A DNA stretch of 64,000 nt from positions 124,001-188,000 of the forward strand of contig NZ_AULH01000011.1 of NCBI RefSeq assembly GCF_000425185.1, written 5' to 3'. How positions within the stretch are numbered: position 1 is the stretch's first letter; each line of letters opens with the position of its first letter. Positions 1 to 7,865 of this stretch are shown here, one piece after another. The notes beneath the pieces are model-generated. The model was not told the origin of the DNA. It ran no database searches and saw only the letters and a program-made list of their open reading frames with translations. A program made the position numbers and the translations under genes. This DNA is from Pleomorphomonas koreensis DSM 23070 (GTDB lineage Bacteria; Pseudomonadota; Alphaproteobacteria; Rhizobiales; Pleomorphomonadaceae).

Positions 1-479
1 GCGAGAATCATCACCGGCACGTGCTCGGCCATGCCAATCGCCGTGATGATGCTGTCGATCGAGAAAACGATGTCGATGGCGATGATCTGCGCCACCGTGG
101 CGCCGAAGGCGGCGTGCACGACATTGCCGCTCGCGTCCTCCTCGCCCTCGATGCCCTTGTGGATCTCGTGCGTCGCCTTGTAGAGCAGGAACAGGCCGCC
201 GGCCAGGAGGATCAGGTCGCGCCAGGAAAAGCCGTGGCCGAACAGCGTGAACAGCGGCGCCGTCAGCCCGATCAGCCAGGACAGGGCGACCAGCAGCAGG
301 ATGCGGAAGATCAGCGCCAGCGAGAGGCCGACGGCGCGGGCCTTACGGGCCTGATCGATCGGCAGGCGGCTGGTCAGCACTGAAATGAAGACGAGATTGT
401 CGATGCCGAGCACGATCTCCATCACCGTCAGGGTAAGGAGGCTGGCCCAGGCATTGGCATTGAAAATGAGATCGAGCAT
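1..479 (-). CDS. TerC family integral membrane protein (3' end outside window)
   Basis: The first 159 or so codons of a leftward gene that runs off the window's left edge. The start is the ATG at 479. The N-terminus reads MLDLIFNANAWASLLTLTVM, followed by EIVLGIDNLVFISVL, a signature of TerC/YjbE-type membrane proteins. Several hydrophobic helices follow, including one with IDIVFSIDSIITAIG; the acidic residues inside these helices are typical of the family, which is linked to tellurium resistance and metal (notably manganese) export. The substrate here cannot be told from sequence. The missing part is the C-terminus. Confidence 0.85.
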   Translation of the reverse strand, partial: MLDLIFNANAWASLLTLTVMEIVLGIDNLVFISVLTSRLPIDQARKARAVGLSLALIFRILLLVALSWLIGLTAPLFTLFGHGFSWRDLILLAGGLFLLYKATHEIHKGIEGEEDASGNVVHAAFGATVAQIIAIDIVFSIDSIITAIGMAEHVPVMIL

Positions 480-544
480 GAATACGGCATCCCCCAGATG
501 CGATCGTCAGATAACGTCCGAATCTGGAGTGTTCCGTCAACCGT

Positions 545-1288
545 TCAACCCGTCAGGCGGGCCTTGCGCGAAAGAAATATGTCGATGAGCTGCTGCACGG
601 CGGCCACCAGTGCCAGATAGGCGGTGGCGAGCGCCAGACCGATCTTGATGGTGAGCGGCGGGTTGAGGTCCCAGGCGAGCGCCGCGCCGGCGAGCAGGAA
701 CCAGGCGAGCGTCACGACGAGGGTCAGCGGCCGCCACTTCACCACCCGCGTCGGATGGACGAAGGCGATCGGCGCGAAGGTCAGCACCGACAGGGCAAGG
801 GTGATGCCGATGACGGCGAACTGATTGAGTTCGAACACGAAATAGAGGAACACCACGCCGTTCCAGACGACGGGGAAGCCGCGGAAGGCGTTGTTCTTCA
901 TCTTCATGCGCGTGTCGCCGTAATACATCGCCGATGTGAAGACGATGATGCCGGCCAGCGCGAGCGCGATGGGGATGGAGGTAAAGCCGGCCGTCGCCAC
1001 GGCCAGAGCCGGCAGGAAGACGTAGGTGACGTAGTCGACCACGAAATCGAGCGCCGCGCCGGAGAAGGTCGGCAGGCGGCTTTCGACGCCGACCTTGCGG
1101 GCGATCGGGCCGTCGACGCCGTCGACCACCAGCGCCAGCCCCAGCCACATGAAGAAGGCCGGCCAGTTGAGACTGTAGGCAGCGAAGGCGGCGAGCATGG
1201 CCAGAACGATACCGCTCGCCGTGAAGGCGTGCACGGCAAGGGCGATCAACGCATTCTGATGTCTGCTCACAAGCGTCAGTTCCGTCAT
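545..1288 (-). CDS. pcs: Phosphatidylcholine synthase (CDP-diacylglycerol--choline phosphatidyltransferase)
   Basis: A 247-aa multi-helix inner-membrane enzyme that joins choline directly to CDP-diacylglycerol to make phosphatidylcholine, a one-step route known from rhizobia and relatives. The catalytic motif DG-x2-AR-x12-G-x3-D-x3-D is complete: DGPIAR, then twelve residues, then GAALDFVVD. The x12 spacing is the Pcs form rather than the x8 spacing of most CDP-alcohol transferases. The ATG at 1288 is chosen because GAGAGGAGC lies about 10 bases upstream; an in-frame ATG at 1387 would add 33 non-conserved residues. The gene is a strong sign of Hyphomicrobiales-type membranes. Confidence 0.92.
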   Translation of the reverse strand: MTELTLVSRHQNALIALAVHAFTASGIVLAMLAAFAAYSLNWPAFFMWLGLALVVDGVDGPIARKVGVESRLPTFSGAALDFVVDYVTYVFLPALAVATAGFTSIPIALALAGIIVFTSAMYYGDTRMKMKNNAFRGFPVVWNGVVFLYFVFELNQFAVIGITLALSVLTFAPIAFVHPTRVVKWRPLTLVVTLAWFLLAGAALAWDLNPPLTIKIGLALATAYLALVAAVQQLIDIFLSRKARLTG

Positions 1289-1428
1289 CACGCGCCGCTC
1301 CTCTCGTCCGAACCGACGGCCGGGCCGCAAGCCATCATGAACGGACGCGACACGCCGTCCGACGGAGTTCCAGAGATCATCGCCCAAAACCTTACCAATC
1401 CTGCCGGATGGTTACATCTGGCGACAAT

Positions 1429-2169
1429 CTACCCGATGACAAGGCCGCTCGCCAAGATGACACCGGCAAGAATGAGCGAAACCCCGAGGAAATACGTCAG
1501 CCCGAGGCCGGAAACCAGCTTCTCGACGCCCATCAGCACGCCGAGGAAGGCCATGGCGGCGAGATTCATCAGGCCGGCGGCGAACATCACCGCCATCATC
1601 GCCCAGCAGCAGCCAAGGCAGGCGAGCCCTTCCTCGACGCCGATGCGGAAGGCGGCGATGGCTTCGCCGTCCAGATCGGCGACGCGCGGGTTGCGGCAAC
1701 GCACCAGGCAGGCCCATTTCAGCGGCGTGAACTGGTAGATGCCGGCAGCGAGCAGGATCGAAGCCGACAGCGCCGTACCGGCCGGCGCCATATGCGGCGA
1801 CAGCGCGCCGAGGCGGACGAGCCAGGCCTGCCCGGCAGCGGCAACGACGGCGACGGCCAGCCAGACGGCGGTGTAGCCGGCGACCAGCGCCAGCGTGGCG
1901 GCACCCGCCCGGCCGGCATAGGCGCGGAAGGTCGGCGCCGCCGTCGGCAGCATCATGGCGAACACCATGGCCGCCCACATGCCGAACACCAGGGCGATGT
2001 CGCCGGCGTCCCAGTCGGCGGCCATCGACGGCATCAGCGCGCCCTGCATGTCGTCGTCAAGGGCGGCGAGGACCAGCCACAGCCAGCCGATGGCGGCCAT
2101 CACCAGGACGGCGGCCATGACCAGCCGACGCGGGTGATTGCCGACGGCAAGGGCGAAGCGGTTCAGCAA
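1429..2169 (-). CDS. DUF2182 domain membrane protein
   Basis: A 246-aa polytopic membrane protein of the DUF2182 family, often annotated as a predicted metal-binding integral membrane protein. Visible family features are the helix MWAAMVFAMMLPTAAP and the pair CLVRCRNPR and CLGCCWAMM, which bring several cysteines close to the membrane. The start appears to be TTG at 2169, with GGGAT upstream; the next in-frame ATG would remove 17 residues. Its function is unknown. It stands alone, with the ompA-type gene upstream on the same strand and two hairpins between them. Confidence 0.75.
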   Translation of the reverse strand: MLNRFALAVGNHPRRLVMAAVLVMAAIGWLWLVLAALDDDMQGALMPSMAADWDAGDIALVFGMWAAMVFAMMLPTAAPTFRAYAGRAGAATLALVAGYTAVWLAVAVVAAAGQAWLVRLGALSPHMAPAGTALSASILLAAGIYQFTPLKWACLVRCRNPRVADLDGEAIAAFRIGVEEGLACLGCCWAMMAVMFAAGLMNLAAMAFLGVLMGVEKLVSGLGLTYFLGVSLILAGVILASGLVIG

Positions 2170-2188
2170 AACGGTGATCCCGAAACGA

Positions 2189-2216
2189 AAGCCCCGTCCG
2201 CGAGGGGACGGGGCTT
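2189..2216 (-). terminator. Intrinsic terminator after the OmpA-family gene
   Basis: A perfect 11-bp stem, AAGCCCCGTCC paired with GGACGGGGCTT, with a 6-base loop. On the minus strand it is followed by the short T-rich stretch TCGTTTCG. It lies downstream of the OmpA-family stop and just before the DUF2182 start. A second GC-rich hairpin sits closer to the ompA stop. Confidence 0.6.
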
Positions 2217-2243
2217 CTTTCTAGCGGAGAAGCATGGCGATCC

Positions 2244-2264
2244 GCAATCGCCGCCGGCGATTGC
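2244..2264. other. Hairpin downstream of the OmpA-family gene
   Basis: GCAATCGCC, a 3-base loop GCC, then GGCGATTGC: a perfect 9-bp stem. It is followed by TTTTC on the plus strand and lies 22 bases from the ompA-family stop. It may strengthen termination or protect the transcript 3' end. Confidence 0.4.
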
Positions 2265-2285
2265 TTTTCGGATGCCTCAATCGCC

Positions 2286-4157
2286 TCACTGCTGGCTGCT
2301 GGTGGAGAGCAGCGGCGTGATGCGACGCACGGTGACGCGACGGTTGGCACGCTCCGGCCCGTCCGTCTGCACCTTGAGGTAGCTCTCGCCGTAGCCCTGG
2401 GTGACCAGATTCTCCGGCGGGATGTCGTAGTGGTCGGTCAGCACATTCGCCACCGCCTCGGCGCGACGGTCGGACAGCGACAGGTTGTCGACCACCGAAC
2501 CGACGGCGTCGGTGTAGCCCTCGACCAGGAACACCTCGTTGGGGTTGCGTCGCAGCGCCGCATCGATGCCGCGCGCCACGGCCTCGAGGCTGGGGATCTC
2601 GCTACCCTCGATCGTCCAGGCACCGGTCGAGAAGGTGATGCTGTCGAGATCGACCGACCGCACCCGCGCCCTCAGATCCGGGCTGTAGATCACCTGATCG
2701 AGCGTGTACTGCGGCTGCACCTCGACCAGCGGCGGCGCGGTCAACGCCTCCTCGACGTAGCGCGGCGGTGCCGACCGCATCTCGACGCGGTAGCGATCGC
2801 GCGGCATGTCGATCCGCGGCGGCGGCAAGCGGACGATCGGCTGCCAGCCCGGCTCGTCGACCGGCCCCGGCCCATAGCCGCGGTTGTCGAACAGCACGTA
2901 GCTGCGGCCGTCGTCGTCGAGACGCTCGCGCAGCACCATCATGCCGTTACGGTCATAGAGCGTCCGCACGCGACCGCCATCGCGGGTATCGACGATCACC
3001 TCGCGGCCGCCGTCACGGGTCGGACGGTCGGAGACGTCACGGCCGTGGCGGTCGAAGCGGGCGCGGTCGTCGTGGCGGATCACCGCCTCATCGCCGCTCT
3101 GGACGATGATGCGGCCGCCCGGCTCCACCGTGACGCGCAGGCCGTTGTCGTTGCTGATCACCCGGCGCTCGCGCTGGATATCGCGGATGTTGCCGGCCTT
3201 CTGGTCGACGCTCCGGTCGATCGCCTCGGCGGCACCGGCGCCGGGATTGCCGAGCTTCTCGATGAGGGCCGGCGGCGGCGGGGCTTCGGGGCCGGCGCCA
3301 GCGGCGGGCGGCGGAGGTGGCTCGCCGCCCGGCTGGGCCGGCGGCATCGGCGGACGACCGTCAGGCTGGGCCGGCGGCCGGGGAGGCTCGCCCTGCGGCC
3401 GCCGGTTGCCATCGTCAGGCCGGCCTTCCGGCTGCGGCGCCGGACGTTCAGGCTGAGCTTCGGGCTTGGGCGGCGCCGGCGGCTCGGGCTGAGCTTCGGG
3501 CTTGGGCGGCGCCGGCGGCTCGGGCTGGGCTTCGGGCTTGGGTGCCGGCGGCTCGGGCTGGGCTTCGGGCTTGGGCGCCGGACGTTCAGGCTGAGCCTCG
3601 GGTTGCGGCATCGGCCGCTCGGGCTGCGCCTCAGGCTGAGGAGCGGGACGCTCCGGCCGGGTCTTGGGCTTCGATTCACGAGCCGGCGGCTCGGCTTCCT
3701 GCTTCGGAGCCGGCGCTTCAGGCTGAGCCTCGGGCTGGGGAGCGGGACGCTCGGGCTGCATCTCCGGCTCGGGCGCGCGGCGCTCCGGTCGGGCCTTGCG
3801 CTCGGATTCGCGCGGCGGCGGCGCGGTTTCCTGCTTGGGAGCGGGCGCCTCGGGCTGGGCCTGGGGCTGCGGAGCGGGACGCTCGGGCTGCGCCTCCGGC
3901 TCAGGCTGGCGCGGCGGCGGCGCGGCTTCTTCCTTCGGGGGTGGCGGCGGTGCGGCCTCCTCCTTCGGCGGCTGCGCCTCGGGCTCCTTCTGACGCGGGG
4001 CCACCTTTTCGGGCGGCACGCAATTGGGATCGTCCGGCTGGCAGGCCGGATCCGCCTGAGCGAGGAGGAGTCCCTCAGCGCTCGCAGCAGTCGGCAGCGC
4101 CATCTGCGACAACGGTACGATGGCGCAGGCCAACAACAGTGTCTTCAATCGGTTCAT
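2286..4157 (-). CDS. OmpA family protein with a long Pro/Glu/Gln-rich repeat region
   Basis: A 623-aa secreted outer-membrane protein. It has a signal peptide (MNRLKTLLLACAIVPLSQ..., cleavage probably near ASA/EG), then a low-complexity region at about residues 50-305 built of PEAQPERPAP-like units. A conserved middle region follows, of the kind found beside OmpA domains in Hyphomicrobiales (for example RRVISNDNGLRVTVEPGGRI). The C-terminal OmpA peptidoglycan-binding domain spans about residues 515-615, with VEGYTDAVG, LSDRRAEAVANVL and GYGES followed by RANRRVTVR. It probably anchors the outer membrane to peptidoglycan. The ATG at 4157 follows AGGAATTTTC and begins a clear signal peptide; an ATG at 4307 would bury it. 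Confidence 0.88.
   Translation of the reverse strand: MNRLKTLLLACAIVPLSQMALPTAASAEGLLLAQADPACQPDDPNCVPPEKVAPRQKEPEAQPPKEEAAPPPPPKEEAAPPPRQPEPEAQPERPAPQPQAQPEAPAPKQETAPPPRESERKARPERRAPEPEMQPERPAPQPEAQPEAPAPKQEAEPPARESKPKTRPERPAPQPEAQPERPMPQPEAQPERPAPKPEAQPEPPAPKPEAQPEPPAPPKPEAQPEPPAPPKPEAQPERPAPQPEGRPDDGNRRPQGEPPRPPAQPDGRPPMPPAQPGGEPPPPPAAGAGPEAPPPPALIEKLGNPGAGAAEAIDRSVDQKAGNIRDIQRERRVISNDNGLRVTVEPGGRIIVQSGDEAVIRHDDRARFDRHGRDVSDRPTRDGGREVIVDTRDGGRVRTLYDRNGMMVLRERLDDDGRSYVLFDNRGYGPGPVDEPGWQPIVRLPPPRIDMPRDRYRVEMRSAPPRYVEEALTAPPLVEVQPQYTLDQVIYSPDLRARVRSVDLDSITFSTGAWTIEGSEIPSLEAVARGIDAALRRNPNEVFLVEGYTDAVGSVVDNLSLSDRRAEAVANVLTDHYDIPPENLVTQGYGESYLKVQTDGPERANRRVTVRRITPLLSTSSQQ
3240..4005 (-). repeat. 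Degenerate tandem coding repeats (PEAQPE-type)
   Basis: Inside the OmpA-family gene. Repeats encode variants of PEAQPERPAPQ and PEAQPEPPAPPK. At the DNA level there are near-identical units beginning at 3451, 3487 and 3523 (36-bp period) and 3556 (33-bp step). The region should be prone to slippage and length change. Confidence 0.8.
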
Positions 4158-4381
4158 GAAAATTCCTCCGCCTTCGTCTGCGCCGCGACGCGGCATTGTG
4201 CCCGAACGGGCGGCCCGAGGCCGCAAGTGTTCGCCGGCCAAGTCCGCCGTAGAAACAGACACCGGCGGCCTTCGGTTCCGAACCTTGCCCGGCCAATGCG
4301 GCATCAATCGGAAAAAGTGCGGCGAAACCCCGTCATTTCAACGATTTGACATGAATGCTGGATGAACGGCCGTCGGCCCGG

Positions 4382-5317
4382 TCACATCCCCTTGGGGTCG
4401 ACCTCTCCCCACTTGCGCGTCGCCCACATCCACTGTCCCGGCTCGCTGCGGATCCAGCTCTCGAAGAGGTCATGCAGGGCGCGCGTTCCCTTGTCGACGT
4501 CGGCATCGACGTCCGAGGTCTGCGGCAGGTCGATGCGGCCGCCCTCGATGCAGAAATACGCCCCGTCCGTCCGGCGGCAGCGCGCCGCCAGCAGGGGCAG
4601 GCCGAGATGACGGGCCAGCGTGACCGGCAGCTTCGACAAGGACGAGGGATGGCCGAAGAATGGCGCCAGGATGCCGGTGCCGTCGGGCAAGTCGGCCATC
4701 ATGGCGACGCCGGCACCGCCGCGGGCGATCGAGCGCAGGCGCAGCACGGCGGCGGGGCCGGCCACCACCAGTCCCGCCGGATAGGCTTCCTGCCGCCGCG
4801 AGCGGAAATAGGCTTCCGTCAGCGGATTGTTGAGGCGGCGGTAGACGCCGGCCAGCGGCTTGCCCTGGGCGGCGCTGCCGATCGCCAGCAGTTCCCAGTT
4901 GCCCTGATGCAGCGAGCAGAAGATGGCGCCGCCGTCGCCCAATGCCCGGATGTCGGCGGCGAGCCCGTCGCTCACCACGACCCGCTCCGGCCGGCGGGAC
5001 ACCTCGGGCAGCAGCAGCCCCTCGGCAAAGGTGCGGCCGAGGTTCTCCCACATATCCGACAGGATTGCCGACCGCTGGGATTCCGTCAGCTCGGGCATGG
5101 CAAAGGCAAGATGCCGCCCGGCCCGACGATGACGCGGGTTGAAGGGCGCGAACCATCGCCAGAGCCGGCCCATCAGCGCCGACGCGGCATCAACGCCAAG
5201 GAGGCACAGGAGGGCAACCACGGCACGCAGCGCCGCGTATTCGAGCCAGAACCGGGCCGCCCTCGCGGCCTTTCGTTGCTTCAACGCGCCAAGCCTCTCT
5301 GTCGACGGCTGCGACAT
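4382..5317 (-). CDS. LpxL/HtrB-family lipid A acyltransferase
   Basis: A 311-aa inner-membrane acyltransferase of the lysophospholipid acyltransferase (LpxL/LpxM) family, which adds secondary acyl chains to lipid A precursors. The catalytic H-x4-D/E motif is HQGNWE at about residue 137. GVYRRLNNPLTEAYFRSRR is the conserved substrate-binding block, and MMADLPDGTGILAPFFG matches the third family motif. An N-terminal hydrophobic segment follows a basic stretch. The ATG is at 5317. It is divergent from the AEC transporter gene, with 201 bp between starts. The sequence does not show which acyl chain is used. Confidence 0.82.
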   Translation of the reverse strand: MSQPSTERLGALKQRKAARAARFWLEYAALRAVVALLCLLGVDAASALMGRLWRWFAPFNPRHRRAGRHLAFAMPELTESQRSAILSDMWENLGRTFAEGLLLPEVSRRPERVVVSDGLAADIRALGDGGAIFCSLHQGNWELLAIGSAAQGKPLAGVYRRLNNPLTEAYFRSRRQEAYPAGLVVAGPAAVLRLRSIARGGAGVAMMADLPDGTGILAPFFGHPSSLSKLPVTLARHLGLPLLAARCRRTDGAYFCIEGGRIDLPQTSDVDADVDKGTRALHDLFESWIRSEPGQWMWATRKWGEVDPKGM

Positions 5318-5518
5318 GTCGGTATCCGCCGCGCCGCCTGAAATCGTGCGACGAGCAGTTATCGCATTTCGCGGCTTCGCTCCACCCCCGTCTCGGACGA
5401 ACCACCACGGGCGATGCGGCGTTTACCGGAGTATTCCGGAGGCGCCGCCGGAGCTATTCGGAAGACGCCCGACGGCTTCTCCCTTGCCGCCCCGGGCGGG
5501 GAGCCCATTGGGTCATAC

Positions 5519-6478
5519 ATGATCGAGGTCATCACCCTCGCGCTGCCGTTCTTCGGCATCATCTTTCTCGGCTTCCTGTCGGGAAAGCTCGCCCGCCTGC
5601 CGCGCACAGGCCTCGCCTGGCTCGACTTCTATTTGATCTATGTCGCCCTGCCGGCCCTGTTTTTCGACATCCTGTCCAGGACGCCGCTTCACGAGCTGAT
5701 GCGCGGCTCGTTCGCGCTTGCCACCACCACCTCGACCTTCCTCACCTTCCTCATCGCCGTGGCCGTCGGCCGGGCGCTGACCGGCGCGCACTTCCGCACC
5801 GCCACCTTGCAGGGCCTGATCGGCTCCTATGCCAATGTCGGCTACATGGGGCCGGCGCTGACGCTCTCCGCCCTCGGCAGCGCCGCCGCCGCGCCGACGG
5901 CGCTGATCTTCTGCTTCGACGTGGTGCTGATCTTCACGCTGCTGCCAACGCTGATGGCGGTGTTCGGCGACGGGGATCAGCCGGTCGGCGCCACGGTGGC
6001 GCTCGTCTTGCGCCGCATCCTGACGCATCCGTTCATTCTCGGCAGCCTCGCCGGCGTGCTGGGCTCGGCGTCGGGCGTCGAACTGCCCCAGGGCATCGCC
6101 ACCACCATCGGCATGCTGCGCGCCTCGGCGGCGCCGGCCGCCCTGTTCTCGATCGGCGTCACCGTGGCGCTGCAACCGGTCGACCGGCCCTATCGCGAAC
6201 TGCCGGCGCTGGTCGCCGTCAAGCTCGTGGTGCATCCGCTGATGGCCTGGACGATGGTGACGCTGGTCGGCGGCTTTCCGCCGGTATGGCTCCACGCGGC
6301 GGTGCTGATGGCCTGCCTGCCGCCGGCCGCCACCTGCTACGCCGCCGCCCAGCAATACCGCCTCTATGTCGACGAGACGGCCACCGGCATCCTGATCGGA
6401 ACAGCCGCCTCGATAATGACGGTGACCGCGACGCTCTATCTGGTGACGCACGGCCTCGTGCCGGTGCTCAATCCCTGA
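5519..6478 (+). CDS. AEC family transporter (auxin efflux carrier-like permease)
   Basis: A 319-aa permease with about ten predicted membrane helices in two halves. It starts with MIEVITLALPFFGIIFLGFL, the usual AEC N-terminus. Family features include GSYANVGYMGPAL in the first half and MACLPPAATCYAAAQQY in the second. Bacterial members export small organic acids such as malate or malonate, but the substrate here is not deducible. The ATG at 5519 is chosen because it begins the conserved first helix; an upstream in-frame ATG at 5414 adds 35 non-conserved residues. It converges on the TadG-like gene with only 6 bp between the stops. Confidence 0.8.
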   Translation: MIEVITLALPFFGIIFLGFLSGKLARLPRTGLAWLDFYLIYVALPALFFDILSRTPLHELMRGSFALATTTSTFLTFLIAVAVGRALTGAHFRTATLQGLIGSYANVGYMGPALTLSALGSAAAAPTALIFCFDVVLIFTLLPTLMAVFGDGDQPVGATVALVLRRILTHPFILGSLAGVLGSASGVELPQGIATTIGMLRASAAPAALFSIGVTVALQPVDRPYRELPALVAVKLVVHPLMAWTMVTLVGGFPPVWLHAAVLMACLPPAATCYAAAQQYRLYVDETATGILIGTAASIMTVTATLYLVTHGLVPVLNP

Positions 6479-6484
6479 GGCGAC

Positions 6485-7753
6485 CTACTGGGCGATGCGC
6501 AGCGCCGACAGCTTGTCGCCGATGGCGCCGAAGCTGGTGATGATCTGGTCGGCCGACGAGGCGTTGAAATAGTTGTCGGCCGAGCTGGCGCAGTTCTTCA
6601 GGACGGATTCCGTGCCTTCGATCACCAGCACGGTGTAGACGATCACGCCGTCGGCCTTGGCCGCCGCGCAAACCTTCGACATGCGATCGTCCACCGCCGT
6701 TGTGTGGGAGGTTCCGTCGCCGGCAAAGCGGTTCATGGTGTTCTCGCCGTCGGACAGCAGGATGATCACATCCTGATAGTCGTAGTTGGCTTCCTTGGCG
6801 GGCGCGTTGAGCGGCGAGGTCGACTTCAGCGACTGCCACGCCCAGACGAGACCGATCGTCTGGTTGGTGGCGCCGGTCGGCGTCATGGCGTCAACCGCCG
6901 TAGTCAGCATCGTCCAGTCGTTGGTCATCGGGGTGAGCGCCTTGCCGCAGTCGGCATAGTTTTCAGCCGGGTAGTAGTTCGACAAGGCGGTCGGAACGGA
7001 AACCGAAATATCGTATTCCTGAGTCCTGTCGGCGACACATCCCTGCCAGGTGGACTTGGCCTTGCCCTGCGTCCAGAGATAACCGTCGGCGCAGTCATAG
7101 CGCCCCCGCCAGCTGTTCCATGAGCATAGCCGGCCGGTCTGGCCCCAGTCCACGTAAGACGACAGGTTCGTGCCGATATTGACATCCTTGTTGAAGGGAA
7201 CAATGGAGACGTAGATATCGCCGGCCGTGCTCGACTGTCCCTTCAGCTTGTCGATGAGGTTCTTGGTCGCCGTCTTGAGCGCGGTCATCTTGCCGGAGTA
7301 GGCCATCGACCCCGTATTATCGAGCGCCAGCGCCACGCGCAGCCGCTTCGACGACCAGGCGGATTTCGAGGTCACCGAGATGTCCTTGGAGGTGATGCCG
7401 ACGAGATTCATGAAGGTCATCGGCACGCTGCCGCTGGCGGACGCGGAGATCACGGCGCCGCTGGTCTTCGTATAGGTGGCGGCAACGGTAACGCCGGTGG
7501 CGGTGCTGGCCGGAAAATTGACGTTGAACACCTGCCCGGCGCGGGTGTTGAGCGCTGCCGCGGTGAGCTTCGGCGCCTCGGAGGAAAGGGCGAGCACGGT
7601 GGCGTCCAGCGAGTGCTGCATGGTCTCGCGCGCATCGGCCAGCCGCGAATAATCGACCGCTGCCCCGATGCCGACCAGAAGCGGCACCAGACAGACGGCG
7701 AAGATCATCGCCACGTTGCCATCCCGATCGTGCAAAAACCGACGAATGCCCAT
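6485..7753 (-). CDS. TadG-like pilus-assembly protein with VWA domain
   Basis: A 422-aa protein with a TadE/TadG-type N-terminus (RDGNVAMIFAVCLVPLLVG, a membrane anchor preceded by an acidic cleavage-like segment) and a von Willebrand factor A domain from about residue 135. The metal-site motif is LALDNTGSMAYSGKM. Cysteines near CSWNSW, GCVAD and CGKAL suggest disulfides in an exported domain. TadG proteins belong to Flp/Tad pili, yet no other tad gene is present here, so it is a solitary copy of the kind common in Hyphomicrobiales. The ATG is at 7753, with GGAGGG about 10 bases upstream. Confidence 0.8.
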   Translation of the reverse strand: MGIRRFLHDRDGNVAMIFAVCLVPLLVGIGAAVDYSRLADARETMQHSLDATVLALSSEAPKLTAAALNTRAGQVFNVNFPASTATGVTVAATYTKTSGAVISASASGSVPMTFMNLVGITSKDISVTSKSAWSSKRLRVALALDNTGSMAYSGKMTALKTATKNLIDKLKGQSSTAGDIYVSIVPFNKDVNIGTNLSSYVDWGQTGRLCSWNSWRGRYDCADGYLWTQGKAKSTWQGCVADRTQEYDISVSVPTALSNYYPAENYADCGKALTPMTNDWTMLTTAVDAMTPTGATNQTIGLVWAWQSLKSTSPLNAPAKEANYDYQDVIILLSDGENTMNRFAGDGTSHTTAVDDRMSKVCAAAKADGVIVYTVLVIEGTESVLKNCASSADNYFNASSADQIITSFGAIGDKLSALRIAQ

Positions 7754-7865
7754 GGTCCCTCCAGGGGGCAGAGCATATCGCCGGTGGCACTAACAACAGA
7801 TTGCCGCGATACCGCGTTTTTTCGACCATCTGCCGATTCCGCGCGTCGTCCGTCGCGGATGGGTC

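Noticed and set aside
2430-4349. 639-codon plus-strand frame opposite the OmpA gene, with Arg/Leu repeats
   Set aside because: The repeats are the reverse complement of the PEAQPE coding repeats. The signal peptide and OmpA domain are on the minus strand.
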